64,000 bases of DNA from the NCBI GenBank assembly GCA_033063855.1, contig CP093831.1, positions 5,952,001-6,016,000 of the forward strand, in the 5' to 3' direction. The position numbers and the translations under genes are program-made. This DNA is from Smittia aterrima (lineage: Eukaryota > Arthropoda > Insecta > Diptera > Chironomidae). Positions 37,929 through 50,759 of this stretch are shown here, piece after piece (position 1 is the stretch's first letter; each line of letters starts with the position of its first letter). The notes below the pieces were generated by a model. The model had not been told where the DNA came from. It searched no databases and was given only the letters and a program-made list of their open reading frames with translations.

Positions 37929-40900
37929 GTGACAAAGTGCAGGTGGAGGTGCAATAAAACAATTGAAGTCTGATCCTTTAATCTTCTCTCCATTATTTAC
38001 ATATTTTATTATTTTGAAGATTTAAAATTATCAGGTTCTTCTCAATAAAACTTCAACTCCGCCTCCTTCACTTTCTGTCTGCAGTGAAATCCTCGAGAAA
38101 GCAATAAATCTCGAACTCAAAAGATCAATGTCGAGTGAACCTTAAAAGAAATTAAGAAAAATAATTGAAAAGATTAATTTTCGTCTCTTGCTTCGATAGC
38201 CTTTGCGATCTTCAAGATCATTGCTGTTGGCCTTTTATGGCAATCTCGAGGCTCTGCACAACATCGCGCTTAATGGCTTTGCTGATCGTAAACATTTTTT
38301 CACGATCATTCTTGCGGAAATATCTTGAGAGCGTTGAATGAATTTTAATCGAAAATATCGGAGAAATCAACGAAAATTCATTCAATGTTGCAATTACCCG
38401 AAAAAAAAAACGAGTCAAGCCGGAGATTCTTGATTGCATTAAGTGAGTAAGCCTTGAGATGAAATTCTTGGCCGTGTTCAACATTTTGATGCTGTCGGGA
38501 ATACAAATTGGACCTTAATTTCATTTATGAACGGTTTTCTTTCACTGCATTTCTTCATTATTCTTCAAACTTCATTTGCATTCTTTTTGGTTGAAGCTTT
38601 CTCGTGTCAAAGAAATTTTTTTTTTGTTTTGCGGCTTCCGTGTAAACACGCTCTCCAATCACCAATTACGACGAGTAACGGAGCCTTTGTCTTGCATGAG
38701 TCGATGCATGAGAGAAACAAACACGACAAGGAATGTTTGATAACAGTAATCGCATTTGTTAATTGTTTTGATAACAAATTAAGTTTGCAATCTCCTGAAT
38801 CTCTTGAGATATAATTGAACAACTAGTTAGCAGTGAGTTGTTCGATAACAATGAATAAAGTAAACATTTGTTCTTCGTTCCTGAGTGGGAAGATTGAAAA
38901 TCATTTTTCACCTCCGGTGCATTGAACTCGATCGACATTTTTCTTCCTCCGCGCTACAACGATGACAAACTGTCGTTGTTTGTAGGAAAAGCAAATTTCT
39001 AATCGAAAACCAGCTAAACGACGTTTCTTTGCACCTGTGAAGTTAAACCTGCCTCGGACTTGCATAACTCAGTGAAATTGAGTGAATAAATTGGTTTTCT
39101 CATGCGTTGAAGCGAGAGTTTCTATTTGGCGATCCACAAAACCGTAAAATCAACATTTCCTTGTAAGTCAATCCACGACGGCTGACCTTTGTTGGTGGGG
39201 TACATTTTTAATTTCTCTCTGGTGCAGTTTTGTGATTTCAGGTGGAACTTACAGTTCTGTGGGAATCGATAAATTGGATTTCCTTCGCAGTCTGTGAGAC
39301 GTGAAGCCTCAATAAGAATGCCTAGCCTTTTGTTTCCCGATGCTCATCCATTTCCCTTACAAGAGACACGTATTGGGAACTCGATATTTACTTCCGAACC
39401 TGTTTCCACGGCTGGTGAATGTGATTTGAGGATGTTTCGTTAGACGGAAGTGCAAGCAAACGGAACAAGAGCGACAACTCTAAAGCGTTATGTTGAACAA
39501 CTGCCGCGTGATTCACGATCCACCACAGTTCACAAAGGGGAATCTTCAAAAGCTGCCAACTGCCCAAGCACACCTTTTCCTCCTTAAACTCATTATTCGT
39601 AGAACAATGAAAGTATCTCATTACGCAACGAATCGCGACGAGAAATTCTTAAAGGTGGAAATTAAAATTTTGACTTTCCCATGAGCGTTTCTTTTTTTTA
39701 AGGGTTCAATGATTTGAATGTGTTCTTCTTTAAGAAGTTTGGGAACTTCCTTTACATCCGTTAAAGATGCTTCCTCAACCATTGAACAAGAGAAACTTTC
39801 CAGGTGTAAGCAGTAAGGCCACGGGAACTGAAAGCTGCGAGTTTTATCGACTTCTTGAGAACAGAATTCACATCAAGCTGCTGAAAATAATCTTAAGGGA
39901 GTCATCATGCGGTCAACTACTAGCGATTAGAATGTCAAGGGTAAGAAAACGCATTCGGCATCTGGAAATTATCAAAACTTCGATCGACTTTCCCTCTTGA
40001 ATCTTCCATGTGATTAAGTTTATTTAATAAACAAAAATAATTTCTTTTATTGCTTGCAGCGCATTTTGAATTCTTCTAAAATTCCAAATTCATCACGTAC
40101 GAGGTCGTAAAAGATTTTTCAATGCCTCAAAGTCAACGAAATGCTTTCGCCTTACTTTCTTTTATGTCTCGAGGATTAAGTTGTTTAACGACATTTTAAA
40201 ACTCTGATAACAAACATTGGAAGAAAAACCGACTTTAATGACCTTTCCGACTTGATTACACAATAAGCGATCATAAATGTTTTATTTGTCATCTCATATC
40301 TCGAGGCTTGAGTCAGTTCTAACAACGTCAGCTAGAAAGCGATCATTGCATGTGTGAAACCGATGTTTAGGAAAGGAAATTATCGTCACATGTTTTCCCC
40401 AACAACTTTCGGTAATCATCAACTAGAGATGCTCGCATTGGCACATGTTGTAACCAGTTTATGCATGTCTGGCGTTTATCAGCAGCAAACTCTAATGTCA
40501 ACAGTTCAAGGAAAACTTTTCTGGTGAAACTCAAAACCTCCAAGAAATTTTGATGAGAAACTTTTACTTTCCCAAACTTACCGACTTAATCTGGTCCACA
40601 CATGTGAAAAGTCATCGTGTTTCTAATTTTCATGCCCTCGGACTCTTTATAGGATGCAATATGTAGAACAAATGTTCCACTTTTAAAGAATTGAATCAGA
40701 TTCATAGATAAAGTGAAAGTAGATGTCTTGAAGGATAATGAAGAGCTAAAGAAATTACTGAAAGGTTCCAGATTGCAACTTAACTGTGATCACTAAGTTC
40801 TCCAATATCGATCAATCTACCTTCACTTTATCTATGATCGAACATGAATTTTCACATGGCACAATATGGTAATGGATACCAGCCAATTTTTGGTAATTTG

Positions 40901-42484
40901 AACTAATAAAAAAACTTTAGCTGAAACTCATCGAAGCAATTCGAAGTTGACTTTGTCCACGCCACATGTTTGTTATGACGACTTCATGTGACTTTGAGAT
41001 TTCATTCTCGTCTCGGCGCATTTACGGACCTCGAGACAATGAAAATTGAAGTGAGGAGAAGAGAGAATAAAATAAAAACAAACATCAATTATTGCACTGA
41101 ACGAAAAGTCGAGAAGTCTCGCAGCTGATGTGAATTAAGACGATGAATTGAAGATGATGAAGATGGAAGTGGACGCGGGAAGGCGACAATTAATCAATTT
41201 ATTAAGATGCGCAGCTGAGAAGATATTACAATTGATCTTGCAGACCGCGACGGAAGATTTAATTGACAAAGCAATTTTCTTTTCTCGCTCACGAAACGGA
41301 AGTGGACAATGGAATTCTTGAAGGAAGTCTTGATGTTCAATGGAAATGCCAAGAGCTCGTTGTTCTACAATGAACGAACAATTACGAAGCAATTGCTGTG
41401 ACTAAGGTCTTTCAATTATACATTTACTGCCTCCTGTCTAATGATGAGAGCAAATATGCGAGTCGTTTGTTTTTTTTTCCACTCGGGGTGTTTATTGTGA
41501 GTGCATCTGTCAAAGAGTAGAAATGTTTCTAACATAAAAAATTTATTCATTTGCATAAATTCCTTTCAGCGGTTGTAAAAATTAATTAAATCATTTTTTA
41601 TCGCTGAACTTTTTTTCTGTGTTGACAGTTTTTAAAACTCACGAACCAGCGAGCAAATCTAAACAGAAGTTTAATGACATTGCAGTTTGTAAATGTCCCA
41701 ATAAATATATCGATTGTTCAAATATTTGCCACTTCATCGGCCTCGGAAACCGAAAAACTTTTTCATGAACGTTTAAAAAATACAACGCGATCAGAGCAAA
41801 TGTTTGAAAAAATATTGCGGCATATGCAGCCGGAGAACAAAACGAATAAATCCAAGTGTTTAATGGATAAATTGATATTGTTTAGATCGCAACTATTTTC
41901 CTTCGCATAGCGAGACCTTGCAATTGAACTGAAAGGTATTTGCCATTGCCATGAGGGCAAAAGCACATCGATTTGCCGCTTGAGCATATTCTTTCTCTCC
42001 TGACGTTAAAAGCCATCTGCGCGACTTGTGAACGAAACAGCATCATCAGCTGCACTAAGTCTATTATCGTCCGGTCAATCGCACTCTTAAGCTGTTCTAG
42101 TAACTGAGCAAATCTGGTTTCGCTACAAACAAGCAGCAGCAACAGCAGCGAACGAATCAGCACACCGATCTCGACAAACACCAACTTTTAATTGTGCAGT
42201 CGATTTTCAACTTTTCTTCTTCTCTCGTTCATTCCGCAAAACTGCAGCTTGTCTACCAATTAAGCCTCGTAAATAGCGAAGAGGAATTAATTGGTAGTAA
42301 ATTTTGATGTTTGCTTCTGTCAGAGCTACCAACAGATGACAAATGTTTAAATGGTGATAACCCTCTCGTTTCAAGGTTTATTAAATGGGATTGTGCGACT
42401 AGTAAAACTCGACAAGCCCGACGATAGTCGACAGTTGAAGATGCAATATGCACCAACAGCTGATGGAGAGAGAAAGAAGTCAAG
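37929..42484. other. Non-coding region with one long inverted repeat
   Basis: No gene is supported. The notable content is an inverted repeat with 23-bp arms at 40702-40837. Other frames are short and overlap on both strands. Confidence 0.5.
40702..40837. repeat. Inverted repeat, 23-bp arms, 90-bp spacer
   Basis: Arm 1 (40702-40724) begins TCATAGATAAAGTGAA and arm 2 (40815-40837) is its reverse complement, with one mismatch in 23 positions. Flanks do not extend the match and no target-site duplication is obvious, so a miniature transposon is not shown. The transcript could fold into a long-loop hairpin. Confidence 0.75.
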
Positions 42485-42540
42485 TCCCTTTGCAAGGGAA
42501 ATCCTTCAATAGAAGAATTGAAGGGAGCGACCCGGGTCGC
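42485..42540. repeat. Three adjacent perfect inverted repeats
   Basis: Three dyads stand side by side in 56 bp: TCCCTT-tgc-AAGGGA (42485-42499), CCTTCAAT-agaaga-ATTGAAGG (42503-42524) and the gapless 14-bp palindrome GCGACCCGGGTCGC (42527-42540). The last is strikingly GC-rich for this AT-rich region. They lie about 350 bp beyond the poly(A) signal of the 39-codon mini-gene. The function is unknown: a protein-binding array or a structured RNA would both fit. Confidence 0.8.
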
Positions 42541-42886
42541 AGTTGTTTTCGAGCATTTGGCGGCTGATCCCAATCATAGAAAAGGAAAAATATTTCTCCC
42601 AGTTGCGTTTTCGCGCCGAAAAATTCCATTCCCGAGTGACGCTCTCCCTCCTTAAGAAGCCATGCAAATGTTCGACGCGTCCATCTGTCTCGTTTGTGCA
42701 CTTTTTCCCAAAACAATCGACTGGAAGAAAATAGAAAACAAACATGCTGCATCGTCAATTAAAATATGTTCCATTAGCTGCGATATTAATTTCACATTTG
42801 AATCATCTGTTAGCATTGTAGGTGCGAGCACTCATTGACTTAATTAGAGACATTTAAAACAAAATTATTTTGTAGCATGCGAAAAC

Positions 42887-42892
42887 TTTATT
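42887..42892 (-). terminator. Polyadenylation signal of the mini-gene
   Basis: AATAAA on the minus strand, 94 bp after the stop codon of the 39-codon frame. It would give an unspliced transcript of roughly 290 nt. Confidence 0.6.
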
Positions 42893-42985
42893 TTAATTTG
42901 AAATGTTTAAGGTTCAAACTCGTCCGGTGTTGATCTATTTCTAGATTAGCGGCAAAGGTTCGTCATTGTTGAAGTGATAGCGAAG

Positions 42986-43105
42986 TTACCATCCGTTCCA
43001 TGGATGAGGAGTTGCTGTCCAACCGCATCCAAAGTTCTCTTCCTTGGCGCAACCTTGTCCAGGTTGGCATCCCCAGCTTGACATTCCCCAGAAGAACGGA
43101 TTCAT
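42986..43105 (-). CDS. Trp/Gly/Cys-rich 39-residue peptide gene
   Basis: A 39-codon frame from ATG at 43105 to TAA at 42986-42988. The peptide starts MNPFFWGMSSWGC and ends TPHPWNGW. It has five Trp (6, 11, 29, 36, 39), seven Gly, three Cys (13, 19, 27) and Pro near both ends, with an acidic KEEN patch at 21-24. There is no signal peptide or membrane helix. Support for a real gene is positional: TATAAAA at 43187-43181, an initiator-like TCA with its A at 43156 (31 bp from the TATA start), a 51-nt leader, an ATCAAAATG start context close to the fly consensus, and AATAAA at 42892-42887. Local GC content is well above the flanks. I recognise no family. An odd Cys number suggests metal binding or an intermolecular disulphide, but that is inference. 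Confidence 0.55.
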   Translation of the reverse strand: MNPFFWGMSSWGCQPGQGCAKEENFGCGWTATPHPWNGW

Positions 43106-43150
43106 TTTGATATTGAGCTTGGTTTGTGAAGTTACTTGAAGTAAAACAAA

Positions 43151-43187
43151 AACTGTGAACTCCTAACTCAAGTCGATGCATTTTATA
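43151..43187 (-). promoter_or_regulatory. TATA + Inr core promoter of the mini-gene
   Basis: TATAAAA reads on the minus strand from 43187 to 43181. An initiator-like TTCACAG is centred on A43156, 31 bp downstream, the standard TATA-to-start distance in flies. The start codon follows 51 nt later. Confidence 0.5.
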
Positions 43188-46100
43188 CTAAAAATTTCAT
43201 CGATAACGAAGCAACTCAATCATTTACCGATCATGATTGATATTTGATTGAGTTTTAAACTTCCAAGAACTCTTTCTGCAATTATTTGAGTGATTGTCAC
43301 GAAATCAATTTAGATAACGATGTTTGTTGCCTTTCGTCATACTCTTGACTTTAATTGGCATCCGAAAATAACAAATAACACGTCGCCCTCTCTTACTTTC
43401 CCGCTCATGCAATTATGATCCTTTGATTGTTTTCTTTGTATTTCATTCACCTTTTGTGCAACTCAAGCACTTTCATCGCATTAAAATATAAATTACATGT
43501 TACGAAAACATTTTGAATTTAAAAAAACTTTCTCATGCGATTACTGAAAGAACCAGAATGGAAAAATAATAATCAGATATCAACATAAGAACTCCGACTT
43601 TGATTGTTTCCGAGTCAAATGAGATGCAAATTTCCGTGAATCAATTTGAAAGTCGATTCTTAATCCCATCGAAAGGTTTGATTCTGATTTAAATGTCAAT
43701 CGCGTTCTCTGACGTTTGACTGACAAATTAGGATATTAAGGGGAGAGAACATGAGTTCTAACATTAATCTACCTCTAGAAATCGCATTCAACCGGAAAGC
43801 TGTGCCAAAAGTTCCTCTTTTCATCTTTTTTTTTCTTCCGAAATACCCACGGGACGCAACGAGTTCTCGCAAAACGAAAGAAATTCCTTGGGAACGAGCG
43901 AACACGATTGTTTGTTTGCTTGTTATTTCGACTGCACAAAATGCAACAAACTAGAATTCTCCTTGCACAAAAGACTTCTCAATGAGTACCCGAAAACAAT
44001 AATGTGGAAAGGAAGTTGTGATGTAATAGGTAAGAAGGGTTTACTTTGATTGTTCGGCGATGGGAATCAACGCGGGTTGTCTTCGCTGAAACTCTCAACA
44101 ACTCCTTAACAATCTCTGAAGACATCTGCAACCCCTAAAAAGCCGCGAGTTTTCTTTCACGAAAAAGGGTGAATGATCCAATCCAGTCGTGAATCTCTCT
44201 TCGTTTGTCAAAGAATCTTTGCAGGTGCGATTCATTTAGATTTGCCTAAAAAAACTGATATTAATAAAGTTTTTTTTTTCGACAATTGAAAGAGAAGGAA
44301 AAACTCGTCTTTATTTACACGAAGGGAACGCATCGCGAAGTACCATTTACCGGCTGATCAGCGGTGTGAGAGCGTGAGATTCCCCTAGCCGCGAAGTAAG
44401 ATTCATTGCTTGATAGCTTCACTTTTTTTTCGGGGAAGACGATGGTCCTGTTTCAAGTTTTTTTTTTCAATCATTGCCGGAAAGTAAAATTTCTTATTTT
44501 TTTTTGTTCATTAATTCAAGTTTCCTCTTATTTCACAGCCGTGCGATTAAATCTTTTGTCTCGGTCGCGGCGAGATATGTGAAAACCTCAATCGTAGAAA
44601 CATCTTCCTCACTGATTTTTATTGCATTGTGAAATGATTCCTTAAATACAAAGCGAAGTGGAAATTGGAAGGATGAAGAAAACATGAATGATTGCATTTA
44701 ATGGGAAGGGTGTCATAACATAAATAGTCGGAGTTCATCTGGTTACAGTCATTTAAGAAGGAGACACAGATTGAAGGCGTGTGAAACATGAAGTGTCGAT
44801 TAATTAGACGATGACTGAAGTTAATTTGCAGGAGCATGAGATTGTCAGGAAGATTAATTGAGTAGCGAACTAAAAAGTTTAAATCCATCATTTGACTACT
44901 TAGGATGCAATCTTTGATAGAAAAAAATAAGTCAAAACAATTTCGTTTCAACTTTAAACGAAGCAGAATTTCTCTTTCAATAAACTCAAAAAAAACTTTA
45001 ATTTATTCAATTTTGGCAAAGGTAACTCAATAAACCAAGAATTTGTGTCGAAATGCGTCAAAATTGAAACGCATTTCTTCATCAATTGAACGCAATAAAA
45101 AAAGACTTTTTGATGATTCTTAAGAAGGGTTGCGATCTTTACCAAATTGCTGAAAAAAAAAACATGAAAAACCATAAAATTTCTTCCCCTCGAGATCGAG
45201 CAGGAGAACGAAATAAATTCTTAAAATTCAATAATCGCACAAAACTACTTTTTATTACAAAGACGTTTAATAGCAGAGCGAGAAGCAATGACAGCAGGGA
45301 GATCCTCAAACAGGATATTAAGAGTTCAGCGCAATTCGTTTTCGCTTTTTAAACGCGGCGTAATATGAAATCAACTCACAACAAGGGGAAGCAGTTTAAA
45401 AGAGTGGCGTTAAGAGATGAAGAAAGTTGATTCCCGGTTTCTTCACAGAATTAACGCGAACACGTTTTTGAAGATCGACGACGAGAATCCGGGTTTTCTT
45501 TTTGATGACATCTGCGTGAGATTCACTGAAATATTTGATCAATTTAGCTGTCGCCATAAAAAAAAGTTTTATCGCGTTTAGATTTATTTGTTCACATTTT
45601 ATTGCAACAAAGAAATCTTTTAATCTCACGGGAACTGCTGAACTTTCGGTGGAAAAGTTTTAACTTTTTTTTATTGCCAATAGATCTAATTTAGCATTAA
45701 TCTTGCCAAAGGCCATTGAAAACAACGCTCAACTGCTATCGAGAAGAGTTGATCGTTTAATTTCGGGTTCAATGAGAACAAAACGGAACGAACGACGAGA
45801 TGAAAATGATGAGGGCGCGTGAGAAAGTAGATTTACTTCCACTTCCACCCTTCAATTGGCAATTATTTGCGCTCGTTTAGTGGGAAGTTTAGTGTGTGAG
45901 AATGGATGATAATCTGAAACAATAAAGCCCTTCAGATTTGCATTAAGGGTTGAAGAAAGATGTCGAGAGAAACCGGAAACGAACGTTCATAGAAATTTCG
46001 TTAACTCGATTTCATTCGGACGAGAACTAACTCAAGCCGTGACTATCAAGCTCACACGTGTTCCGATTCTATATGCAAAGAGGATGAAGCGTCATATTCG

Positions 46101-49100
46101 AGTCCGCTCACAAGTGTTTAACTGATTAGAAATCGTCTGCATGTGAGAAAAAAATATTTTCGAGAAGCGAAAAATGTCTCAAAGTCAAAATCAGATTCAA
46201 AGCGGTGACCTCCTCAGCTGTACAAATTTAAAATGATCTCGCATTTGTGCGACGAAAAAAAACATGCGAGAAACCACGATAGAGAGAAATCGTTCCCATC
46301 GAACTTATCACAGCTGCAGAAAAGGCCTCGAAAACAAATTTTGTGCAAAGCAGTTGTGAGACTCCTCGTGTCGAAATCGTTACTAATCACCGATCGCATG
46401 AAATTTAATTCACATCAAGCGACTCTTTCGCTTCGGCAAATGTTATTAAACATGCGTTGCAATATGAAGTGACGAGACTCTCCCATGGAAAAAATAGAGG
46501 CAACGAGGAACTTTTATTAAGCCAGGAAAACATTTTAAGTTCCATTGTTATCGCATATGCACAAACACGTGACCCCTCAGCGATCACACACGCTTTTGTT
46601 TGAGCTGTAGACTCTGAATGTTTAATGATTTCGAGACTATTGATTCCCATTATTTCACTCACGACAACAAATAATCTTCTATCGACTTGGCTGTGTGAAT
46701 CAATTGATGTTCTCTATTCACAAACCCTACACGTGAAGTATTTTGATTAAAAAATATGATGCAGTTGGCTGGGATTAGAGCGACGAACGGCAGCAATGGG
46801 TTGCTGGAGATTAGTCGCATTCATTACAAATCATTCTTCAGTAATTGACTTGAGCTTACAATAGCGACATGCACACTATGAAATTCTTTAATTAAATTTC
46901 CATTAATTGAACTTAATTCTCATGCTGGACCCGGCGTGAACAAATCCGATAAACTTCTCTTTCTCATGGCTTTCAATGCCAAGGTCGAATAGGGGCAACA
47001 TTGAGATAACTTTAATTGCTATGCCCACAGGGCAGAACACACAGAATTTGCTCTCACATATCTGAGATATTTGAGACCTCAAAAATGTAAAAGATTTTCT
47101 GTCAATTCATTTCTTTGTTGGAAAAAGCCCCGAAGCTAAGTGAAGAGAACTCAACAACCACGAATAGTTCATACTCGCACTCGGAATTCGTTTATTATGA
47201 TGCGAAGCAGAAAGAAACAAAAATCAACATCTGCAATGAGTTCTGTGTGAACGGAAGGAGCAACAGAATTAGATTGTGAGTCGGTCGAGGGGGGACAATA
47301 GAATCTTGTGTGATTCTCAACGTTTGTCAATCTTAAATGATGAATCATAAAATTGTTTTGCACAGAAAGACACAAATAAACAAACAACTAATGACGACAA
47401 TCTCAGATGTTTTTGTTTACACCGAAATGTGTGAAAAAAATTTATTCAGCGATTGCGAGATATTTAAAATCTACCACAGCGTTAGCAACAAAGTCTTTTT
47501 TGAGTTCCAAGAGACAACAAATCTGTGCTAAAACAACGATATTTTCAAAGTCATTCGCCATGTGTTTGATAATTTGTTAATTTATCTGTACACGACGAAG
47601 CTGCTCAGTTGAGAATCTCGCGAGAAAACAATTAATTGAAGATTTTCCCTTTCACACAACCGACGTCTGATGAGTTGTTAACATGAATGGATGAAACTCA
47701 TTTAATTTGTTTAATGGATTTTTAAACACTCATCTCATTTCATCGTCTCATATTGGAGCATCTTCAAGTAGCACGAGAGAACAATAAAGCGAATCTGTTG
47801 ATGGATTCAATTGGTTTCTAGTTTTCGACTTCAGACATATGGTTTCAATTGGGAGCTTCATGTTTGCTTGGATCGTTATCAGTTTAATTAATTAATTCAC
47901 GGAGTCGTGAACAGCTGTTTTAAGACTTAATCAATATGAGTCTTTTTCGAAAGTTATCGGATAGTTTGCAATTGCAATCCATTATTGAGGAAAACTGAAG
48001 TCAGACTTATGATTATAAATAATTTGTTGTCGATGTTGGCGCCGCTTGTTGTGCTAACGAGTTCCAAAGCGATAACTTCACACATATCAAATCTCAAGTA
48101 TGCTGATTATTATTGCGCTGAGATTTTTGATGGCGTGTAACAAAAATGTTAGATCAAGTTTATTTTTGTTTTGTTTGGCTCCTCAATTCTTCGAAGCTGA
48201 TTAATTTATTTTTTCATCTCTTGGATGAATCTTCATTATTATTCAAACATCGGATTAACAAAACGAATCCGCGGATAAGCAGATACATTCCTTAAAATGT
48301 GAGCCGTTGCCTTAGCTATTTTTAAACCACTCGCTTCTCAAGATATTTTTATGGCAGCTACTCCAAAATGAAGAGAAAACGATCGACGACAGAAAGGCAA
48401 ATACTTCGCCAAGGAAATTGTCGCTGTTTGAGCTCCGTGATTTTTTCTCAGAAAAACTCGTCGAGAAATGCAGGTGTTTCGATGTTTTTCGTTTTCTTCG
48501 ACGTTGGGGACAGGAAGGCACGAAGAAATCTCAGGGAAAAATATCAATTGATAGGGCCTCGCAAAGCTTTTTGGGTTCGGCAGAGTCGTAAAATGTTGCT
48601 TTTTGCATACTAAATAACTTTAACGATCAGGTTGAAGGAAAAAGGAGAGAAGTGAATTTCTTAATTTGCATATTTTACATAAATAAAGCGAAGTGAGATG
48701 GTCTTATGTTTACTGTGGGATCGCATAGAAAAAACAAATTTAGAATGTTTCTTTAAGGTAGAAGGGTCACCTCATCTGATTTCGTTGATTGATTGAAGTC
48801 GAAGTTTACTTTCTCTATGAAACCCTAAACGAGCAGGTCCTTTCATGACATGAAAAGCAATTTACGTTTGATTTTGGTGCGATGATCATATCGATGCACT
48901 GGTTGAGTCTTATGATCGCTTGAACTCGCTCCAGACATTGTAAATTGCTTTATAATTTTTGTTTTCAGCATTAAATTGCGTTAAAAGTGCAAAACGAACA
49001 TTGAGTCTTCATCTCGAGACAGAAGGTTTTCATTTTGCAATTTCTTAGACTTTTCCTTTCGTCTTCTTAAGTTGACACAATGCCATTTAAAGCCAGGTAA

Positions 49101-50301
49101 GTAATTTCGATGAAAACTTCATGTTCTCTCTCTCTTCACAACCTTGAGAAACAATTGAAATTCTTTTCTCGAGAACGAAGGAATCCGAGACACAGAAATA
49201 TTCTCACGCATCGCATTTTCTTTTGCACCTGATTCATTTGCCTAAGTCGATTCGAATGTGAGTTGGTAAATAGATAACCGGTCCTCGTTCTCTAAGAATG
49301 CTCATGAGAAATGCATTACAATGAGATATTCATAGAGAGTGTAAAACTTAATTAGAGACTCATGCCGATGAATAAATTACAGACACGACCACATCTTTGG
49401 TCAAGAATTCTTCAGTCGTCGTGGAATTTTCGGTGGATAGATTGAAGGAATGTCAAGAAGTCGAAAGAAGAGACTGATGACTCAACTTTCTTCTTCGTAA
49501 CAGAAAGCCTCAACAACGATCTTCGACACGATTTAAATAACAGCATCGCAACCACTTCCAGCAACATGATCCATTCGAATGTTTGTCCAACTAAACGATC
49601 GCATTTCAGACATCATACTGTTGCATCAACATTTTTTCTCTCGATTTCTCACGTTCGTTTATTGAAAGGAATCACCCACTGAATGGCAGCTTTTGCTGTT
49701 TGATGCAACCGGCAAAATACAAACTCTCTTACCTGTCGAGTTCCTGTAAGGTATTCAGAGTTGGAGCTTCTCAAGAAATCTTTTCTTCACATGAAAGTGA
49801 AACACAAAGCGGTCATATTAAGGGATGAAGTTGAAAATTGCTTTATAATTTGATTACAGAGTCTTAGTCGGCATAAATATTTCATCGCTAATCATTTGTG
49901 AGTCATTTACAGCTTCGAATCTCAGAATAGCTAAGTAAAAAATCCGGTTCACATTGCGAACTGATAGCGTGGAGATTCAGCCAAGTGTTCAACGTTTTTC
50001 GAACGCATGTACGTTCAGTTCAGAGTGCACTGAAGTTGTTCAATTATGCTTTGACTGATAAGACAGGGTAAATACGTCGTGAGCTCGGAAATATTTGGCT
50101 TTGTCGACAATCGTAATCAGTTAATGACTTCTTTTGACGATTCATAACAAATTTCGTGATTCATATAGCCACTGAGAAGTCGATGGGAACCAGCAAAAAT
50201 AAGACTGAACCGACGATACTTCCCCGTCGTTTTTTTTACTCTCCTGTGCTCTTTATGTTCGGCTCACGAAGCTTAAACGAAGGCGTGTCTAATGCTTTTC
50301 G
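43188..50301. other. Non-coding region upstream of emc
   Basis: About 7 kb without a supported gene. It holds four T8-T10 tracts at 44270-44505 and one exon-like start at 49080 (ATG followed by five codons and a consensus donor). As the 5' flank of emc it probably contains enhancers, but I did not identify individual binding-site clusters. Confidence 0.5.
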
Positions 50302-50339
50302 TATATAAACTCTCTCTCCCCCTCGAAAATATTTCATTT
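50302..50339 (+). promoter_or_regulatory. emc core promoter (TATA and Inr)
   Basis: TATATAAA at 50302-50309 is followed by TCATTT (50334-50339), which fits the fly initiator TCAKTY with the start at A50336. This leaves a 424-nt, A-rich 5' UTR before the emc ATG at 50760. Confidence 0.55.
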
Positions 50340-50759
50340 TCGCTCAAGCAGTCGAATCGTTCGCCTCGTTTCACGTAATCATTAAAATATTTCTTAATTA
50401 AAGATTTCCCAACCGAACTCTAAACAAAAGAACCTCGCGACTAAGTGAAAAGAAGTCAAATCTCAAAGAGAAAATACCGCGAATATTTTGTGAACAAAAG
50501 AAAAATATTTTTGAGAAAAAAAAATTAATTATTGTTAACAAGTGGTTTTCATCAACAACACAGAAAAAAATAGAGAAAGTTTATTGACTAAAGCAAAAAA
50601 AATCTTTGCCACGAGAAAAGAATTTGAAGCTCGAAATATAAAAAATAAAATCGCAGAAGATTAAAGTGAATCACCGGAATTGGGATTACATTGGATTATC
50701 ATCATCTTTCATTGTCAACGCCAGTCTCTAAAACAGCCGTCAAAATTCATCAAAAAAAA

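Noticed and set aside
42253..42758. Several overlapping minus-strand frames of 79-106 codons
   Set aside because: Three frames and the opposite strand are open over the same bases, the usual picture of a GC-rich patch with few stops rather than a gene.
42963..43181. 72-codon minus-strand frame over the mini-gene
   Set aside because: It starts upstream of the inferred transcription start and overlaps the TATA box region; the 39-codon frame has the better start context and composition.
44270..44505. Four T8-T10 tracts in 236 bp
   Set aside because: Homopolymer tracts are common throughout this window; the cluster is mild and suggests no function.
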